Shown piece by piece: positions 14,898-23,481 of a DNA stretch of 48,704 bases (its first letter is position 1; every line of letters starts with the position of its first letter). This DNA is from an uncultured SAR86 cluster bacterium (GTDB taxonomy: Bacteria > Pseudomonadota > Gammaproteobacteria > Magnimaribacterales > AG-339-G14): the NCBI GenBank assembly GCA_902629465.1, contig CACOQX010000006.1, forward strand, positions 1 to 48,704. The letters are read 5' to 3'. A program made the translations under genes and the position numbers. The notes under the pieces are model-generated. The model did no database searches. It saw only the letters and a program-made list of their open reading frames with translations, and was not told where the DNA came from.

Positions 14898-15254
14898 ATG
14901 AAACTTTTAACAATAGTCGTTAAGCCGTCCAGATCCGATGGGGTAAGGCGTGCTTTATCAACCATTGGTACAGGTGGAGCTACAATCATTTCTGCTCAAG
15001 GTTTTGGAACCCAAAAAGGACATTCTGAAACTTATCGTGGTGCTAGTTATGAAGTAGATACAAAACCTAAAACGATGTTTCAAGTAGCTTGTAAAGACGA
15101 TGACGTCGAAAACATCATCCGAGCCGTGCGAGAAGTTGCAAATACCGGTGAGATAGGTGATGGCAAGATTTTTGTAACAGAACTTAACGATGTCGTTCGC
15201 ATCAGAACAGGTGAAACTGGTGAGGACGCTATAAAGGAGAATAGCAATGAGTGA
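14898..15254 (+). CDS. glnK: Nitrogen regulatory protein P-II (GlnK-type)
   Basis: 118 aa. The T-loop sequence QKGHSETYRGASYEVD keeps Tyr at the position uridylylated in other PII proteins (Tyr51). The B-loop TGEIGDGKIFV and C-terminal RIRTGETGEDAI are also conserved. PII proteins bind ATP/ADP and 2-oxoglutarate and report nitrogen status; GlnK plugs the AmtB channel when ammonium rises. The stop overlaps the amtB start by eight bases, the classic glnK-amtB pair. The N-terminal half is more divergent than usual (KPSRSDGVRRALSTIGTGGAT) but keeps the ferredoxin-like pattern. Confidence 0.95.
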   Translation: MKLLTIVVKPSRSDGVRRALSTIGTGGATIISAQGFGTQKGHSETYRGASYEVDTKPKTMFQVACKDDDVENIIRAVREVANTGEIGDGKIFVTELNDVVRIRTGETGEDAIKENSNE

Positions 15255-16473
15255 ATTAGAGTATGCTTTGAATACTTTTTATTTATTAATCTCTGGAGCC
15301 TTCGTAATGTGGATGGCTGCAGGATTTACCATGTTAGAAGCCGGTTTAGTTAGATCTAAAAATGTATCAGAAATTGTTACAAAAAACTTAGGTCTTTACT
15401 CTATCGCATGTGTCATGTACCTAGTATGTGGTTTCTTTTTAATGTACCCAGGTGATAGCGTGTACAACGCATACTTCCCAATGATAGGAAGTACTTGGGG
15501 TATTTCTTTAGGAGGCTTAACTTTCAATACCGATTTGGGTTATTCAGATGCTGCTGACTTTTTCTTTCAGGTAGTTTTCGTTGCGACAGCAATGTCAATT
15601 ATTTCTGGAGCAGTTGCAGAGAGAATGAAGTTAATTCCGTTTTTCTTATTCGCCATAGTTTTAACGGGCTTTATCTACCCAGTTCAAGGTTACTGGAAAT
15701 GGGGTGGCGGTTGGTTAGACGCTATTGGTTATTCTGATTTCGCAGGATCGGGTGTTGTTCACTTATGCGGTGCAGCTGCTGCTCTTGCTGCGGTAATTAT
15801 TCTTGGCCCAAGAACTGGAAAATACGGTTCCGATGGATCCGTTAAAGTTATGAGAGGTTCAAATATTCCAATCGCAGCCTTAGGTGCACTAATCCTTTGG
15901 TTAGGTTGGTTTGGTTTCAATGGTGGTTCTCAATTAGCTGTCAACGACGCTGCAAATGCAAATGCTGTTGCTCAAGTCTTTTTAAACACAAATGCTGCTG
16001 CTGCAGGCGGTGTAATAGGCGCATTGCTAATAGCAAAAGTTTTAACTGGTAAGGCTGATGTAACAATGGCCATTAACGGCGCCATTGCGGGTTTGGTTGC
16101 CATTACAGCAGCACCAGACACTCCTTCAGGCGGATTAGCTACAATCATCGGGTTTATCGGTGGAATAATCGTCTACCTCTCAGTAGTCTTCTTAGACACA
16201 GTTCTTAAAATAGACGACCCTGTAGGTGCAATTTCTGCTCACGGTACAGTTGGTATTTGGGGAATCATGGCGACACCTCTATCCGGTGCTGGAGCATTTG
16301 GTACTCAAGCAATTGGAGCTATTTCGATTTTCCTTTGGGCTTTCATCTGTACTGCAGGCACTTTACTAGTGCTAAATGCAATTGTAGGCATAAGACCTTC
16401 AGAGGAAGAAGAAACTTCAGGACTAGACGCTTCAGAAATTGGAGTGGAGGCTTATCCTGAATTTGCAGATTAA
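15247..16473 (+). CDS. amtB: Ammonium transporter AmtB
   Basis: 408 aa, about 11 membrane helices. The pore histidines appear as GSGVVHLCGAAAAL (first, near residue 176) and AISAHGTVGIWGIM (second). WGGGWL and GFNGGSQLAVND are also typical. It conducts ammonium/ammonia across the inner membrane. There is no obvious cleavable leader before the first helix, unlike E. coli AmtB. It is translationally coupled to glnK, and a strong terminator follows. Confidence 0.96.
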   Translation: MSELEYALNTFYLLISGAFVMWMAAGFTMLEAGLVRSKNVSEIVTKNLGLYSIACVMYLVCGFFLMYPGDSVYNAYFPMIGSTWGISLGGLTFNTDLGYSDAADFFFQVVFVATAMSIISGAVAERMKLIPFFLFAIVLTGFIYPVQGYWKWGGGWLDAIGYSDFAGSGVVHLCGAAAALAAVIILGPRTGKYGSDGSVKVMRGSNIPIAALGALILWLGWFGFNGGSQLAVNDAANANAVAQVFLNTNAAAAGGVIGALLIAKVLTGKADVTMAINGAIAGLVAITAAPDTPSGGLATIIGFIGGIIVYLSVVFLDTVLKIDDPVGAISAHGTVGIWGIMATPLSGAGAFGTQAIGAISIFLWAFICTAGTLLVLNAIVGIRPSEEEETSGLDASEIGVEAYPEFAD

Positions 16474-16490
16474 TTAATTATCCTCCCTCT

Positions 16491-16523
16491 AAAAGCAGGT
16501 AAGGAAACTTACCTGCTTTTTTT
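16491..16523 (+). terminator. Rho-independent terminator after amtB
   Basis: A 13-bp stem (AAAAGCAGGTAAG / CTTACCTGCTTTT) with a GAAA loop, followed by more T residues. It lies 18 bases after the amtB stop and just before the TonB-receptor gene, so the receptor needs its own promoter or readthrough. Confidence 0.93.
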
Positions 16524-16535
16524 ATATAATCTCTC

Positions 16536-18542
16536 ATGCCTTTCGTTTTCTATTTATTGGTATTTTTTTCTAGTTTTTCCTTTCTTACAGAAACGAACGA
16601 AGAATTAACTGTCTCTACCATTCAGAATTGGAATTTCAAGCCTTCCTCAGAAACAATCTCCTCTGACGAAATTAGATTTTTAAATGTCACTCACAATAAA
16701 GAGCTTTTCAATGCATCTGCAGGTAGCTGGATTAGTAGAGGATCTGGTCAAGAAAGTTTAATTTCTTTGAGATCTCCAGTATTAACCGGCTCAGGAGCGT
16801 GCGGTTCTTTCTTGATCTTGGAGGATGGTTTGCCAATCAGACCGGCTGGATTTTGCAATGTTAATAATTTATTTGAAGTTTCTACAAATTTAGCTTTTAA
16901 GGTTGAAATTTTAAAAGGTCCATCTAGTGCTAGATTTGGGGGAAATGCTTTGCATGGGGCAATCAATTTTCAATCTCTCAAAGTTGATGCAGATAAATTT
17001 CTAAAGACAGAAGTAAATGATGATGAGTCTTTCAAAGCCTCTTTTCAATATCATGAAACAACCGACTGGTCCTTGGGAGTTGCTTTGGATAGAGATCGAG
17101 GATTTAGAGATTCTAGTGGCTTTGACCAACAAAAATTGGCTTTTAAATCAAAAAATAACACTAAGAATTGGCAAGCTACAACACATTTAAACCTTACCAA
17201 CATCAATCAAGAAACGGCAGGCTATATCAGCTCTTATAAATCAGATTTAAGATTAACGAACGCAAATCCAGAAGCATATCGTGATGCCAAGTCACTCCGC
17301 TTAAATACCCTTTTAACTCAAATAAAAGATAATTTCGAATTTCAATTAAGACCCTACCTAAGGTATAGCAAGATGGATTTCATCCAGCACTATTTACCGG
17401 GCAAGCCTGTAGAAAAAAATAGCCAAACCAGTTCCGGTTTGAATTTTTTAATGGACGTGAAAAGCTTTCTTGATCACAAACTTTCTTTTGGAATTAATTT
17501 TGAAATGGCTGGAGTTCAATTAGAAGAATTTCAAAAGAATAAACTAACAACCAGCTCAGCTTTTAATAATGCGGTAAGACCTCAAGGCCTGCATTACGAC
17601 TTTGAAGTCGACACAAATTTAATTGCTATGTTTTTATCTCATGAATTCACAATTGATAACGATTTTAAAATATTTTCTAATGTAAGAACTGAAAAACTCA
17701 ACTACGATTACGATAATCTCATGCTTGACGGCAGAACCAAAGCCGATGGTTCGGCATGCGGATTTGGCGGATGCTATTACTCAAGACCTGCCGATACTGA
17801 CATTTCGTTTTCCGATAATTCGTTTAGGTTTGGCTTTTCTAAGAAAGTAATGACAAACGAATTCTTTTTGCAGTACAGCAAAGGTTTTAGACCGCCTCAA
17901 ATAAATGAGCTATTTAGACTACAAAAAGCACAAACTTTGGCAGATTTAAGTTCTGAAAAAATAGATTCCCTAGAATTTGGAATTCTTTCAAATGGAGATA
18001 ATTTTTTAAACAAATTTGTTCTATTTTCTTCCAATAAAAATAATTATATCTTTAAAGATAATGATGCATCATCCGTAACTGGAGGAAAGTCAAAGCACCA
18101 AGGTATTGAAATTTCCGGGTCTGTGGATGTAACTCCTATGCTCATGATTAAATATGCTTGGAGTTTCGCTGAACATGTTTATGATTATTCTTTTTCATCC
18201 ATTGGGGTTTATGAGGGTAACTTAATTGATACGGCACCTAGAGTGCAAGGCAGTATATTTTTAAACATCTTTCCGCTTGATAAGCTGACCCTTCAAATCG
18301 AAGAAGAATACTTAGGTAAATACTTTACCGATCCTGCAAACCAATATAGCTATCCCGGACATTATTTGACCAACTTTAGAGGTTTTTACAATTTGACTTC
18401 AAAGCTTGATATCAACTTTAGTATTCTCAACGTATTCAATAAGCGCTATGCCGAACGTGCTGATTACTCCTCTTTTTCTGGACAAAGATATTTTCCAGGT
18501 CTTCCGTTACAATGGCGATTCGGATTTAGTTATTCTTTTTAA
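16536..18542 (+). CDS. TonB-dependent outer-membrane receptor
   Basis: 668 aa. A hydrophobic signal peptide (PFVFYLLVFFSSFSF) is followed by a TonB-box-like stretch, EELTVST, near residue 23. The plug domain is at about residues 45-150 and includes FLILEDGLPI and VEILKGPSSARFGGNALHGAI, the family signature. A beta-barrel ends in FGFSYSF, with the terminal Phe expected for BAM insertion. It would import a large or scarce substrate with energy from TonB-ExbB-ExbD. The substrate is unknown. The plug has two cysteines (GACGS and AGFCN) and the barrel a CGFGGC pair, possibly disulfides. It lies between amtB and a MATE exporter. Confidence 0.92.
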   Translation: MPFVFYLLVFFSSFSFLTETNEELTVSTIQNWNFKPSSETISSDEIRFLNVTHNKELFNASAGSWISRGSGQESLISLRSPVLTGSGACGSFLILEDGLPIRPAGFCNVNNLFEVSTNLAFKVEILKGPSSARFGGNALHGAINFQSLKVDADKFLKTEVNDDESFKASFQYHETTDWSLGVALDRDRGFRDSSGFDQQKLAFKSKNNTKNWQATTHLNLTNINQETAGYISSYKSDLRLTNANPEAYRDAKSLRLNTLLTQIKDNFEFQLRPYLRYSKMDFIQHYLPGKPVEKNSQTSSGLNFLMDVKSFLDHKLSFGINFEMAGVQLEEFQKNKLTTSSAFNNAVRPQGLHYDFEVDTNLIAMFLSHEFTIDNDFKIFSNVRTEKLNYDYDNLMLDGRTKADGSACGFGGCYYSRPADTDISFSDNSFRFGFSKKVMTNEFFLQYSKGFRPPQINELFRLQKAQTLADLSSEKIDSLEFGILSNGDNFLNKFVLFSSNKNNYIFKDNDASSVTGGKSKHQGIEISGSVDVTPMLMIKYAWSFAEHVYDYSFSSIGVYEGNLIDTAPRVQGSIFLNIFPLDKLTLQIEEEYLGKYFTDPANQYSYPGHYLTNFRGFYNLTSKLDINFSILNVFNKRYAERADYSSFSGQRYFPGLPLQWRFGFSYSF

Positions 18543-18569
18543 ATAACTCATATCCAACACTTTTTTAGC

Positions 18570-19943
18570 ATGCAAGAATCTACTGCTCCTACAGATATTG
18601 ACGATGAATCAACCGAAAAGGTAGCTAGTCCTGAAACACTTTCAGTTTGGGGCCTTGCATGGCCATCTATATTAGCAAATATTCTTTATGCTTCTGTTGG
18701 TGTAGTTGCATTAAAAGCAGTAGGAAATTTAGGCACAGATGCTGTTGCTGCTGTGGGCACAGGCGGTCGAATCTTTTTTGTAATTCAATCTATCATGATG
18801 GCGATTTCAACAGGGACTACTGCTTTGGTTGCAAGAGCTTATGGTGCAAGACGATACCAAGAAGCAAGCCAAGTCTTATATGACTCAATTTTAATAAGTA
18901 TCTTTTTAAGCTTTATCTCTATTTTTGTCATTTGGGTCGCTGGGGAAGATTTAATGAGTCTTTTTGGTTTGGAGTCAGAGGCAAAAGATTTTGCTGTAGA
19001 TTATTTAAAAGTACTTATATTATTTTCTCCTGCTTTTGGAGTTTCGATTGTTCAAGGTGCGGCAATTAGAGCTGCAGGAGATGTAAAAACGCCTCTGTAT
19101 TTAGGGTTAATTCAAAACGTAATAAATATTTTTCTTTTGATTGGATTTGTTAATGGCCGGTTTGGTTTTCCTGAACTTGGCGTTGTTGGAGCAGCATACG
19201 CTGGTGGTATATCTTTCGCTATTGGCGCAGTATTGGGAATGTTAGTTTGGGTTTCAAGAATCATTACTATTCCTCTTCCAAAACTTGCTAGTTTTTCTTT
19301 TTCTAGGTTTAGAGAATTGATTCATGTATCTACTCCAGCTGGACTAGAACAAGGCGTATTTCAATTGGGTCTTCTTCTTTATTTTTGGATTATTTCCTTA
19401 TATGGAAACGCACCAATTGCTGCTTACAATGTCGGGATAAATATTTTGATGCTCTCTTTTATGGTTGGACACGGCTTTGCTGTTGCTGGTGCAACTTTAA
19501 CTGGACAATTCATCGGCGCAGAGAATCCTAAAGAAGCAAAAAGAAGTGGGTGGCGTTCCGCGGGACTGACAATGGTTTCTATGGGAATTTTAGGGATTGT
19601 TTTAGCTTTAGCATCTCGTCCAATTGCCAGTTTTTTCGTTGATGATCCTGAAGTAATTCGTTTGACGGTTTTGTTTGTCTGGCTCCTTGGGATTATGCAG
19701 CCATTGATGGCTTTGGAATTTGCTTTGGGAGGAGCTCTTCGTGGTGCTGGAGATACTAAATCACCCCTTTACATTGTTACAATAAGCCTTATTTTCTTCA
19801 GACTTACTTTCGCTGGCTTTTTTGTTTGGCTGAATTTTCCAATTGAATACATTTTTGCAAGTTTAATTATTGATTATATTGTTAAAGGAATTCTCTTTAC
19901 ATATCGCTTTGAATCTGGTCGGTGGATAAAACTTAAAACCTAG
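18570..19943 (+). CDS. MATE family efflux transporter
   Basis: 457 aa with about 12 membrane helices in two similar halves. LAWPSILANILYASVGVVAL, AVAAVGTGGRIFFVIQS, GAAIRAAGDVKTPLYLGL and the matching second-half GGALRGAGDTKSPLYIV are typical of MatE domains; the repeated RxAGDxKxPLY signature is clear. MATE proteins export drugs or metabolites using Na+ or H+ gradients. The substrate is not predictable. It starts 27 bases after the TonB receptor stop and could be co-transcribed with it. The N-terminus carries an acidic tail (DIDDESTEK) before the first helix. Confidence 0.92.
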   Translation: MQESTAPTDIDDESTEKVASPETLSVWGLAWPSILANILYASVGVVALKAVGNLGTDAVAAVGTGGRIFFVIQSIMMAISTGTTALVARAYGARRYQEASQVLYDSILISIFLSFISIFVIWVAGEDLMSLFGLESEAKDFAVDYLKVLILFSPAFGVSIVQGAAIRAAGDVKTPLYLGLIQNVINIFLLIGFVNGRFGFPELGVVGAAYAGGISFAIGAVLGMLVWVSRIITIPLPKLASFSFSRFRELIHVSTPAGLEQGVFQLGLLLYFWIISLYGNAPIAAYNVGINILMLSFMVGHGFAVAGATLTGQFIGAENPKEAKRSGWRSAGLTMVSMGILGIVLALASRPIASFFVDDPEVIRLTVLFVWLLGIMQPLMALEFALGGALRGAGDTKSPLYIVTISLIFFRLTFAGFFVWLNFPIEYIFASLIIDYIVKGILFTYRFESGRWIKLKT

Positions 19944-20028
19944 AGTTTTTCAGAAAATCCGTATATTATTTAAAGATAACTCATTTAGGAGAGTTAATTT
20001 ATAAATTAAATCACTTTTGGGAGGATTT

Positions 20029-20715
20029 ATGAGCTATTTAGCTACAAATGATTACGTAGGTATCTCGTTCTGGATTGCGACTGCTATTATGTTAGCGTCG
20101 ACAGTATTCTTCTTTGTAGAAAGACAAGACGTCTCTGGTAAGTGGAGAACTTCTCTTACCGTTGCTGGTCTTGTAACTGGTATTGCTTTTTGGCACTACT
20201 TATACATGAGAGGAATGTGGTCAGATATGGGAGCTTCTCCTACGGTATTTAGATACATTGACTGGTTAATCACAGTCCCACTTCAAATCATTGAGTTTTA
20301 CTTGATTGTTGCTGCTGTAACAGCAGTAAGCGCAGGTATATTCTGGCGTTTACTTATCGCATCAATTGTAATGCTTGTTGGTGGTTATCTTGGTGAAACA
20401 GGACTCTGGGCACCTTCAGTAGGTTTTGCTGTAGGAATGATTGCTTGGATATACATCATCTATGAAATATTTCTTGGTGAGACTGCGGCAGCCAATGCCT
20501 CTAGTGGAAACTCTGCAAGTCAAAGCGCATTTAATACGATTAAATGGATCGTAACAGTTGGTTGGGCTATCTATCCAGTTGGTTACGCGCTTGGTTACTT
20601 CGCAGGTGGAGTAAATAACGAAGCATTAAACATTGTTTACAACCTTGCTGATTTGATAAACAAAACAGCATTTGGTTTAGCAATTTGGGCAGCTGCTAAA
20701 GCAGATTCAGCTTAG
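20029..20715 (+). CDS. Proteorhodopsin, blue-absorbing type proton pump
   Basis: 228 aa from the ATG at 20029, which follows a GGGAGGA ribosome-binding site; the TTG start in the ORF track overlaps that site. Seven helices are visible. FWHYLYMRGMW carries the helix-B His (H56) that partners the counterion. RYIDWLITVPLQIIEF carries the proton acceptor Asp (D78), the spectral-tuning residue (Q86, equal to position 105 of the reference protein) and the donor Glu (E89). The retinal lysine is K212 in ADLINKTAFG. Gln at the tuning site predicts blue absorption, typical of open-ocean forms. No retinal-synthesis genes are in the window. There is no clear cleavable signal peptide. A strong terminator follows, so it is monocistronic. 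Confidence 0.97.
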   Translation: MSYLATNDYVGISFWIATAIMLASTVFFFVERQDVSGKWRTSLTVAGLVTGIAFWHYLYMRGMWSDMGASPTVFRYIDWLITVPLQIIEFYLIVAAVTAVSAGIFWRLLIASIVMLVGGYLGETGLWAPSVGFAVGMIAWIYIIYEIFLGETAAANASSGNSASQSAFNTIKWIVTVGWAIYPVGYALGYFAGGVNNEALNIVYNLADLINKTAFGLAIWAAAKADSA

Positions 20716-20730
20716 TATCAGCCTTAAAAT

Positions 20731-20767
20731 AAAAACCCTAGCTTGAAAAAGCTAGGGTTTTTTTTTG
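20731..20767 (+). terminator. Rho-independent terminator after proteorhodopsin
   Basis: A 14-bp perfect stem (AAAAACCCTAGCTT / AAGCTAGGGTTTTT) with a GAAA loop followed by more T residues. This is the strongest terminator in the window. Confidence 0.96.
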
Positions 20768-20770
20768 AGC

Positions 20771-20803
20771 CCCTTGTACATGTCTCCCCCAAGAGCACAA
20801 GGG
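20771..20803. repeat. Short inverted repeat between proteorhodopsin and sir2
   Basis: CCCTTGT and ACAAGGG are separated by 19 bases in the gap between the rhodopsin terminator and the sir2 3' end. There is no adjoining T-run on either strand; the function is unknown. Confidence 0.35.
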
Positions 20804-20874
20804 ACAATATCAAAATATATAAAATTCTTCCCCAACGGTCAAAGAAAATAAAAAAATTATAAGGAAGAAAGTCT

Positions 20875-21612
20875 TTAGAGAATGGCATCAAAAGTTTCAC
20901 TGATGCTGTCATTGATAACTAAATCTGCATATTGATCCAATTCGGTAGGCTCATTATTTAAAATGACAAATTTCGCTCCGCTTTGTTTACCGATCAAAGG
21001 AATTGTTGCAGCTGGATAAACTACAAGTGACGAACCCACTGCAACCATAAGATCGCAATTGGCTGCCTCATTTTGAGCACGCATCATTTCCCTTTCTGGC
21101 ATGGGCTGACCAAAAGATATGGTTGCTGTTTTTATAAAACCCTTGCAATCTTGACAGTTGGGGGGTTCTTGATTTTCTTTGAATGCTTGATGAATAGGCT
21201 CAAGCTCAAATTTCTTTTCACAGTTAAGGCATACCGCGTAAGTAGCATTACCATGTATTTCTGTAACTTGATCTTCTGCGAGACCCGCTGCCTGATGTAA
21301 ATTATCTACATTTTGAGTAACACAATGTCCGTTTTCTTTTGAATTAATAATATTCGCTATGGCTTCGTGACCCTTATTGGGTTTGAATGTTGAGAAATTA
21401 CTTTTGAAATTCACACTTTGTTCCCAATATTTTTTTCTCATATCATCTGATGACATAAAATCTTGATAATAAATTGGCGTATTTTTTTTCCAGAAACCAT
21501 TGGGCCCTCTGAAATCGGGAATCCCGGAGTCAGTACTTATGCCAGCACCTGTAAAGAATACTGGGTAAGAAGAGTTCTCTACAAGCTTTTTAAATTCTGC
21601 AAGATCGGTCAT
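20875..21612 (-). CDS. NAD-dependent protein deacylase, Sir2 family (CobB-like)
   Basis: 245 aa. The NAD-binding motif FFTGAGISTDSGIPDFRG is near residue 19, the catalytic His is in TQNVDNLHQAAG and GNATYAVCLNC starts the zinc module. Four cysteines (CLNC and CQDC) bind zinc, followed by FGQPMP and VGSSLVVYPAATIP. Sirtuins remove acetyl or other acyl groups from lysines using NAD, producing nicotinamide and O-acyl-ADP-ribose, and often control acetyl-CoA synthetase. The gene stands alone between proteorhodopsin and tRNA-Gly. Specificity for acetyl versus succinyl groups cannot be fixed here. Confidence 0.95.
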   Translation of the reverse strand: MTDLAEFKKLVENSSYPVFFTGAGISTDSGIPDFRGPNGFWKKNTPIYYQDFMSSDDMRKKYWEQSVNFKSNFSTFKPNKGHEAIANIINSKENGHCVTQNVDNLHQAAGLAEDQVTEIHGNATYAVCLNCEKKFELEPIHQAFKENQEPPNCQDCKGFIKTATISFGQPMPEREMMRAQNEAANCDLMVAVGSSLVVYPAATIPLIGKQSGAKFVILNNEPTELDQYADLVINDSISETFDAIL

Positions 21613-21715
21613 AAAATTAATCTATCATCTTGAGTAAAAGTTTTCCTTAAAAAAAATTCTATCAAACTTGAAATAACTCATTTCTCAGAGTAAATTGAAT
21701 TTATTGCGAGTATAG

Positions 21716-21781
21716 CTCAGCTGGTAGAGCGCGACCTTGCCAAGGTCGAGGCCACGGGTTCGAACCCCGTTACTCGCTCCA
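21716..21781 (+). tRNA. tRNA-Gly(GCC)
   Basis: Acceptor GCGAGTA pairs with TACTCGC, the anticodon loop TTGCCAA gives anticodon GCC, the D-loop AGCTCAGCTGGTAGAG and T-loop GGTTCGAACC are standard, and CCA is encoded. The next gene's ribosome-binding site (AAGGAG) starts four bases after the CCA. Confidence 0.97.
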
Positions 21782-21797
21782 TTTAAGGAGCGCCGTT

Positions 21798-22727
21798 ATG
21801 AAATATCTTTTAATTGCTTCCGTCTTCTTCCTTAACTACTTATTAGCATCTGAATCTTGTGAGTATTCAAAATGGGGTAAAGGCGATGAAATTGGAAATG
21901 CAAATCTAATTACCGATAAGTCTGTTTTTAACGCTGCAAAACTCATAAAAACTGGAGAAGTTTACAGTCTGGGTTTAACACTTGATTCAAATACGCCAGC
22001 TTATCCACCAAGAAGCTTAAGCCTTCAGGTGGTTCAGCCAACACAGCAATTCGGTGAAAAGGCTTTTCCTAATTCGACCTATAACGATGATATCTTTCAA
22101 GGTTGGTTTGGTATCGGCTCTCAACTTGATGGTTTGGGTCATATCGGTAGACCCGATGGCAAGTTTTACAATTGTTTTGATGGAAAAAAAATTGCTCCCA
22201 TCACAGGCCTTACAAAATTAGGAATTGAGAAAGTCCCTCCGATTGTAGCTCGCGGGGTGCTTTTTGATATGACAAAAGTTTTAGGCGTGGAGTACCTTAA
22301 GGCGGGGCAAACATTCTCAATTAAAGAATTACAGTTGGCAGAAAAATTACAAGGGGTAAAAGTTGAAAAGGGCGATGTTGTGCTTTTTCATACGGGTTGG
22401 ACAGATGCAATGTTAGAAAAATTTCCAGAAAAATGGGGCGCAGAAATTCCTGGTTTGACGCCGGAGTTAGCGCAACACTTAGCGGATTTAGAGGTTATTG
22501 CAGTAGGTTCAGATACTTATGGATTGGATGTCATCCCACCGGTAGATCCTGAGGAACCTTTTCAAGGACACGTTATCTTGTTGCAACAAAATGGAATTTA
22601 TATTTTAGAGGCCATGAACACTGGACCACTTGCTGATGATGAGACTTTCGAATTTTTATTTATTTTGGGACAAGCTAAGGTAAGAGGTGCAGTTCAAATG
22701 TATATAAATCCTGTCGCAATCAAATAG
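21798..22727 (+). CDS. Exported cyclase-family (kynurenine formamidase-like) protein
   Basis: 309 aa. A signal peptide (KYLLIASVFFLNYLLASES) suggests a periplasmic product. The body resembles the bacterial cyclase/metal-dependent hydrolase family: YSLGLTLDSNTPAYPPR, then FGIGSQLDGLGHIGRPDG at the metal-binding position, GVLFDMTKVLGVEYL, and KGDVVLFHTGWTDAM. In kynurenine formamidases the metal motif is HxGTHxDxPxH; here the histidine before Asp is Gln, as in many members of the large 'cyclase' branch of unknown substrate. The ATG lies 16 bases after tRNA-Gly and shares its transcript in all likelihood. Confidence 0.8.
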   Translation: MKYLLIASVFFLNYLLASESCEYSKWGKGDEIGNANLITDKSVFNAAKLIKTGEVYSLGLTLDSNTPAYPPRSLSLQVVQPTQQFGEKAFPNSTYNDDIFQGWFGIGSQLDGLGHIGRPDGKFYNCFDGKKIAPITGLTKLGIEKVPPIVARGVLFDMTKVLGVEYLKAGQTFSIKELQLAEKLQGVKVEKGDVVLFHTGWTDAMLEKFPEKWGAEIPGLTPELAQHLADLEVIAVGSDTYGLDVIPPVDPEEPFQGHVILLQQNGIYILEAMNTGPLADDETFEFLFILGQAKVRGAVQMYINPVAIK

Positions 22728-22728
22728 A

Positions 22729-23370
22729 TTAGATTTGGTCTGCGAATTCATGATTCTTATCACGGTGACCCGCTTCATCAGCCCTAACTGCAATGACAAC
22801 ATCTCTAAGTGTCGCATCAGAACCAAGACTCCAATAATCGATGGCTATTTGAGGAGCAGGACGATTTAAAATCTTACCATTATCTATTTCAGCTAAATAT
22901 TCTGAATATGACATTACAGCTTCTTCTTCAAAATAACCTATCATTCTATGTGCAGTTTTTTTGAAAAATATGTACAAAAAAGTGTAGAAAATTCCAAAAA
23001 ATATTTGTGCCAGCAAAATAAGAAACCTTTCAAATTTCGAAGGTTTTGCAATTTCTATGAATGTCATAAGGTGCATTCTTTCATTTTCTGCCTCTTCAAG
23101 AAGTTCTTTTATCATGCCATTGTCATCTTCCATATTTCTCAAAGATCTTAAATGGTGTATGACACCAGCAACCATACCGGGTACCCCAGCTACTGTTTCT
23201 AAAACAACAGCTCTGTGACCATACCTTTTACGAAAAAGGGTGTCTGCAAAAAATCTAAGTGTTTTAGTGATAAAGAGCGCGAACGAATCACTTAAGCTCT
23301 GAGGGGGAGTATGAAGTTGAGACCCAAGGGATTCGTTCGATACAAATTTGTTGTCATCTGTATTTAGCAT
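22729..23370 (-). CDS. aox: Alternative oxidase (cyanide-insensitive ubiquinol oxidase)
   Basis: 213 aa. All six di-iron ligands are visible: E58 in VVLETVAGVPGMVAG, E97 and H100 in ENERMHLMTF, E149 in FEEEAVMSY, and E199 and H202 in RADEAGHRDKNH. The usual DEAHHRD reads DEAGHRD, which keeps the ExxH pair. AOX is a monotopic inner-membrane protein that oxidises ubiquinol and reduces oxygen to water without pumping protons. It is convergent with the cyclase gene (one base between stops) and divergent from the enoyl-CoA hydratase gene. Its N-terminus is shorter than in mitochondrial forms, as expected for bacterial AOX. Confidence 0.95.
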   Translation of the reverse strand: MLNTDDNKFVSNESLGSQLHTPPQSLSDSFALFITKTLRFFADTLFRKRYGHRAVVLETVAGVPGMVAGVIHHLRSLRNMEDDNGMIKELLEEAENERMHLMTFIEIAKPSKFERFLILLAQIFFGIFYTFLYIFFKKTAHRMIGYFEEEAVMSYSEYLAEIDNGKILNRPAPQIAIDYWSLGSDATLRDVVIAVRADEAGHRDKNHEFADQI

Positions 23371-23481
23371 ACAAGTACTATATATACTTCATAGTTATAT
23401 TAAATATTTAAAACCTAATTATTAGATATATATAGCTTTTATGCATAAGTGCTAAAGTTCATATAAATATTGAGGTCAAAA

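Noticed and set aside
16257-16460. 67-aa ORF inside amtB
   Set aside because: Alternate-frame shadow of amtB with no independent features.
20724-20912. 62-aa minus-strand ORF
   Set aside because: It runs through the proteorhodopsin terminator and overlaps the sir2 3' end; no support for translation.
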